35,443 bases of DNA. Source: Mycobacterium sp. 1423905.2. GTDB taxonomy: Bacteria > Actinomycetota > Actinomycetes > Mycobacteriales > Mycobacteriaceae. The DNA lies in assembly GCF_001673155.1 (NCBI RefSeq), contig NZ_LZLE01000242.1, positions 1 through 35,443 on the forward strand, written 5' to 3'. The notes under the pieces were generated by a model, which ran no database searches, was not told the origin of the DNA, and was given only the letters and a program-made list of their open reading frames with translations. Position 1 is the stretch's first letter, and every line of letters starts with the position of its first letter. Below are positions 32,003-35,443 of this stretch, piece by piece. The position numbers and the translations under genes were made by a program.

Positions 32003-33739
32003 CTATCCGGTACAGATGCGCCATTCGGCGGCCTCGTGTTGCTGTCGCCAGAAATCACTGAATCGGCCGCCTGCACTGAGTAATTCGTCGATGGAACCGT
32101 CTTCCACCACCCGACCGTCGTCGACGAAGAGAACCCGGTCGGCATGTCGAATGCTGGCCAACCGGTGGGCGACGACGACCCTGGTGTGCACCTGCGGCTC
32201 GGCGGTGAGCGCGTCCACCACCGCGACCTCATTCTCGTTGTCCAACGCACTCGTCGCCTCGTCCACGAGCAGTATCGGAGCGCCTTTGAGCAGCGCTCGG
32301 GCAATGCTGACGCGCTGCCGCTCGCCGCCGGACAGGGCCGAGCCGGCTTCACCGACGATCGTCTCCGCACCGGCGGGAAGGCGGCCGGTGAGTTCGTCGA
32401 CCCGCGATAGTCGGATGGCGCGCGCCATGCGCGCCTCGTCGGCCCGCGGATCGCCGGCCAAGATGTTCTCCCGGATGGTTCCGTGGAAAAGGTAGGGGTG
32501 CTGGAAGACGACACTGGCCACTTCTCGTCGTGAATCCGCATCGAGTGTCGCCAAATCGACCCCGTCGACGAGTACTCGACCACGGGTTGGCTGGTGCAGT
32601 CCCGCAATCAGCGACAAGATGGTGCTCTTGCCGGATCCCGAAGGTCCGACGATGGCTGTCGCACTACCCGGCCGCAAGGTGAAGTTGACACCGTCGAGCA
32701 CGGGGCTGCTGCCGTCGTAACTGAAAGTTACGTCATCGAATTCGATGCTTGGGTCGGTACCGCCGTAGTGGAGTGCGCCGGCCCCCGCGTCGGTCGTGGG
32801 TGCGGTCAGCACCGCGCGAATCCGGTCGAGTGTTGCGCGGGTGCTTTCCAAGGCCGGCGCCAGCTCGCTGACGGTGGTGAAGGGTTCGAGGTAGCGGGCC
32901 ATCACAACGATCAGCGCGACGGCAGCGGGCACGGTCAGGGTGCCGCCGACGGTCAGTGCCGCGGTGGCGCCGGCAAGCACGATGAGAGCCAGCTGGCTGG
33001 CGATGCTGAACAGCAACTGTCCCGGAATCTGCATTCCCAGCAGCCGCATCGTCGCGCCATGCTGAGCGTTGAGGGCGGTGCCCACCATGCTGCGCGCCGG
33101 CTCGACTCGGCGAGCGGCTCGTAACGCCTGCTGGGTGCGCGCGAACTCGATGATCCGTTCGGTGAGCGTGGTGTTTGCTTCTCCCGCCGCGGAATCGGCA
33201 CGTCGGGACAGGCGTACCGAGGCCCACAACGCACCGAGCAGCAACGGCACCCCGGCCAGGGCGGCCGCCCCCAGCTGCCACGAGATGGTCAGCAACGCCA
33301 GCGCAATGACCGCCGGTAACAGAATCGCCGTCACCAACGGCGTCAGCAAATTCACCACCAGGCCGACGAGTTCTGGACCGGTAGAGGCAATCGCCTGCCG
33401 TGCCGTCGCGGCGTTGTCTGTGGTGAACCAATTCAGCCGGACATCGGGGAGCCGATCGGCAACGTCGTGCTGGGTGTGGTCTAAAACCGCGAAGCCAAGA
33501 TCGAATCCGATACGAGCCGTCGTGGTGTCGATGATCCAGCCGATGACTGTGGCGAGGGTGAGCCAACCCAGCCACGCCAGCGCCCGCTGCGGGGTGTCGC
33601 TGAACAAAGCACCGATCAGCGGGACGAGCAGCACGGTGGCCACCGCTCGCACGATGACGGATGAGAACGCCAATGCGGCGTAGGTGTTGACCTTGGCTCG
33701 GTGTTCTGGCGGCACCAGCTGTATCCAGGTCCGGATCAT
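32003..33739 (-). CDS. irtB: Siderophore importer half-transporter IrtB
   Basis: A 578-residue ABC half-transporter: six membrane helices in about 1-300, then a nucleotide-binding domain. Walker [10 protein letters not shown] is at 365-373, LSGGERQ at 469-475, and Walker B with ILLVDE at 489-494. The N terminus ([14 protein letters not shown]) and long stretches ([35 protein letters not shown]) match my memory of Mycobacterium tuberculosis IrtB. With IrtA it forms an inner-membrane exporter-fold heterodimer that imports iron-loaded carboxymycobactin. Its ATG overlaps the irtA stop as ATGA, the expected gene order. Iron regulation (IdeR box) would lie upstream of irtA, outside the window. Confidence 0.9.
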   Translation of the reverse strand: MIRTWIQLVPPEHRAKVNTYAALAFSSVIVRAVATVLLVPLIGALFSDTPQRALAWLGWLTLATVIGWIIDTTTARIGFDLGFAVLDHTQHDVADRLPDVRLNWFTTDNAATARQAIASTGPELVGLVVNLLTPLVTAILLPAVIALALLTISWQLGAAALAGVPLLLGALWASVRLSRRADSAAGEANTTLTERIIEFARTQQALRAARRVEPARSMVGTALNAQHGATMRLLGMQIPGQLLFSIASQLALIVLAGATAALTVGGTLTVPAAVALIVVMARYLEPFTTVSELAPALESTRATLDRIRAVLTAPTTDAGAGALHYGGTDPSIEFDDVTFSYDGSSPVLDGVNFTLRPGSATAIVGPSGSGKSTILSLIAGLHQPTRGRVLVDGVDLATLDADSRREVASVVFQHPYLFHGTIRENILAGDPRADEARMARAIRLSRVDELTGRLPAGAETIVGEAGSALSGGERQRVSIARALLKGAPILLVDEATSALDNENEVAVVDALTAEPQVHTRVVVAHRLASIRHADRVLFVDDGRVVEDGSIDELLSAGGRFSDFWRQQHEAAEWRICTG

Positions 33740-35443
33740 CGGGCACCGTCCTGACCCGCGCTGGCGGCCACCGGCTGACGAAGACCGTTGTGCTGGCCGG
33801 TTTCCCAGAGCCGGCGGTAGCGCCCGTCCGCGGCGACCAACTGGTCGTGGGTACCCCGTTCGACGATGCGGCCGTGGTCGAGCACGATGATCTGGTCGGC
33901 TCGAGTGATGGTGTGCAGCCGGTGAGCGATCACCAGCACGGTGCGGTCTTGCGCAAGCCGGTTGAGCGCCTGTTGGACAAGGTATTCCGACTCCGGGTCG
34001 GCGTATGCGGTGGCCTCGTCGAGGATCAACACGGGCGTGTCCGCGAGGATGGCACGGGCAATGGTGAGGCGTTGGCGTTCCCCACCGGATAGCGCGGCAT
34101 TTGCGCCGAGGACGGTATCGTATCCCTGCGGCATCCGCAGGATCCGCTCGTGGATCTGCGCCTCTCGGGCCGCAGCCTGTATCTGATCGATGGTGGCATC
34201 GGGAACCGCTAGGGCGATGTTCTCCGCGACGGTGCCGTGCACCAGTTGGGTTTCCTGCAGCACAAAGCCCACTCGGCTATAGAGCTCGTCGGCGGTCAAG
34301 GACCGAATGTCTTGTCCATCAATGCGGATCGAGCCCTCCTCCACATCGTGGAAGCGCGCCAACAGGGCGGCAAGCGTGGACTTCCCCGATCCAGACGGGC
34401 CGACGAGCGCGGTGACCGTGCCCGCACGCAGTTGCAGCGACACGTCGTGGATCACCGGGGCGCCGGGGCGGTAACCGAAGGTGACACGCTCGAACACCAC
34501 CGTGGCCGACGAATCGGCTGTCGACCCGGCGCCTTGCTCGCGCACCTGCAGCTCTGGCTCGGTGAGGGCAATCTGGAGGCGTCGAGCGGCGAGCGTGCCT
34601 CCGCGAATACCGCCTACACCGTAGGCGATGCCGAGCAGGCGGGCCCCGAATGTGGTGCCCAGCAACAGGAACGGCAGCAAGTTGACCGGATCCATCCGGT
34701 GTGTCACAACCAGCAAGGTACCGGTGACGGCAATGAGCCACAGGAAGGTGGACGGCCGAGTGGCCAGGTCCATCATGGTCTTCTTGCCGGCGAGCGGACG
34801 CTGCCAGGCGACGAGGAACCCGATGTATTCATCGAGGCTTCGCCGGAAGCTCGACGCCGCGGCACCGCCGAAGACCCTGATCACCGGCTGGCCGTCGAGA
34901 TAAGCACCGGCTTCGCTGTTCATCTTCTCGGCCCATTTCTGTGACTGAGCGATCCGCGGGCCGGACTGAATCATCAGCGCCGAGGATGTCACCAAGTACA
35001 CCAACACCGGTCCGAACAGTACGAGCGCCACCCGCCAATCGACGATGAACAGATAGACCAGTACGGCCACCGGCGCCACAATCGCGTTGACGGCGTCGGG
35101 TATGGCATGGGTGACCAGGTAGTGCAGGGACAGTGTGTCGTCTTGGACCAAAGCCTTGATGGACCCCGAGCCGCGCGCGGTGAACCACCCCAGCGGCAGC
35201 CGAGAAAGCTTGCCCAACAAGCTCGATCGCAGATCGCGCGCGAATCTGGCGTCAACGACGTGCAGCCAGAGCGTAAGCGCGGCTCCCAGCAGGGTGCCCA
35301 ACCCCAGCAACGAGATGGCCGCGATCCCCACGTTCCACAGCTGCGCCTCGTCGGCACCCGAAATAAGGAGCCGCGCCAATTCGACCAGCAACACGAACGG
35401 CGCCAGCTGCACCAGCGTGACCACCGCCTGCAAGATGCCGGAG
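33736..35443 (-). CDS. irtA: Siderophore importer half-transporter IrtA, C-terminal part (5' end outside the window)
   Basis: At least 568 residues: a membrane domain followed by a nucleotide-binding domain with [18 protein letters not shown] and the Walker B run ending in LDEATAYAD. The reading frame stays open to the last base (…[10 protein letters not shown]), so the TTG near 35433 is not the real start. IrtA of M. tuberculosis is about 860 residues, with an N-terminal flavin-binding siderophore-interacting domain that reduces the bound iron; that part would lie to the right of the window. [14 protein letters not shown] and [16 protein letters not shown] agree with recalled IrtA. The gene is coupled to irtB by a 4-base overlap. 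Confidence 0.88.
   Translation of the reverse strand, partial: SGILQAVVTLVQLAPFVLLVELARLLISGADEAQLWNVGIAAISLLGLGTLLGAALTLWLHVVDARFARDLRSSLLGKLSRLPLGWFTARGSGSIKALVQDDTLSLHYLVTHAIPDAVNAIVAPVAVLVYLFIVDWRVALVLFGPVLVYLVTSSALMIQSGPRIAQSQKWAEKMNSEAGAYLDGQPVIRVFGGAAASSFRRSLDEYIGFLVAWQRPLAGKKTMMDLATRPSTFLWLIAVTGTLLVVTHRMDPVNLLPFLLLGTTFGARLLGIAYGVGGIRGGTLAARRLQIALTEPELQVREQGAGSTADSSATVVFERVTFGYRPGAPVIHDVSLQLRAGTVTALVGPSGSGKSTLAALLARFHDVEEGSIRIDGQDIRSLTADELYSRVGFVLQETQLVHGTVAENIALAVPDATIDQIQAAAREAQIHERILRMPQGYDTVLGANAALSGGERQRLTIARAILADTPVLILDEATAYADPESEYLVQQALNRLAQDRTVLVIAHRLHTITRADQIIVLDHGRIVERGTHDQLVAADGRYRRLWETGQHNGLRQPVAASAGQDGAR

Noticed and set aside
1..35443. Mobile elements, integrases, CRISPR arrays, tRNA genes
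   Set aside because: None recognised on either strand; no direct repeats flank the clusters as far as can be seen by eye.

Overview
The window looks like chromosomal DNA of a mycobacterium. It is GC-rich with dense, often overlapping genes. The last two genes closely resemble the mycobactin-siderophore importer IrtA/IrtB, and the rest is typical mycobacterial lipid and F420 chemistry: an NDMA-dependent alcohol dehydrogenase, luciferase-like F420 oxidoreductases, many FadE/FadD proteins and two P450s. The species cannot be fixed from the sequence alone. No tRNA, rRNA, CRISPR array, insertion sequence, integrase or phage gene was seen, and no gene-free stretch exceeds 300 bases.

Layout. Block A (1-3122): a truncated amidohydrolase and a Rieske ferredoxin run left; a P450 and an alcohol dehydrogenase run right. 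Between them lies a good -35/-10 promoter overlaid by an inverted repeat. Block B (3119-9113): a leftward chain of F420 oxidoreductase, P450, SDR, VOC protein and SDR, divergent from a biotin-dependent carboxyltransferase. Block C (9103-13760): a leftward alpha/beta hydrolase and second F420 oxidoreductase, divergent from a PaaI-type thioesterase and an acyl-CoA ligase. Block D (13866-20659): a six-gene leftward operon of crotonase, amidohydrolase, acyl-CoA ligase, amidohydrolase and two acyl-CoA dehydrogenases that look like a heteromeric pair. A GlsB-like membrane gene with a strong hairpin terminator sits at 20767-21084. Block E (21195-23962): a leftward SDR and DapA-type aldolase, divergent from a TetR regulator. 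A small secreted protein follows at 24011-24373.

Block F (24441-30817) is a separate beta-oxidation unit: SDR, thiolase, class III CoA-transferase, acyl-CoA dehydrogenase and a GntR/FCD regulator run left, divergent from another acyl-CoA dehydrogenase. An APH-like phosphotransferase and irtB-irtA close the window.

The main observation is regulatory. The promoter regions of blocks B, C, D and E each carry a 19-bp imperfect palindrome of the form TACnnn-N7-nnnGTA (half-site consensus TACTGT), at 7584, 11373, 20706 and 23098. One site lies in front of the tetR gene itself. If this is the TetR operator, about 19 genes over 20 kb form one self-contained catabolic regulon. A different 19-bp palindrome (29570-29588) lies in the divergent promoter of block F and may be the GntR operator.

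Read as a pathway, block A and B enzymes would hydroxylate and oxidise a hydrophobic substrate. FadD19-like ligases would make the CoA thioester, a two-subunit FadE plus crotonase, SDR and aldolase would cut it, and block F would finish by thiolysis. The substrate is not identifiable here. The FadD19-like ligases and heteromeric FadE pair suggest a bulky isoprenoid or sterol-like acid, but this is inference.
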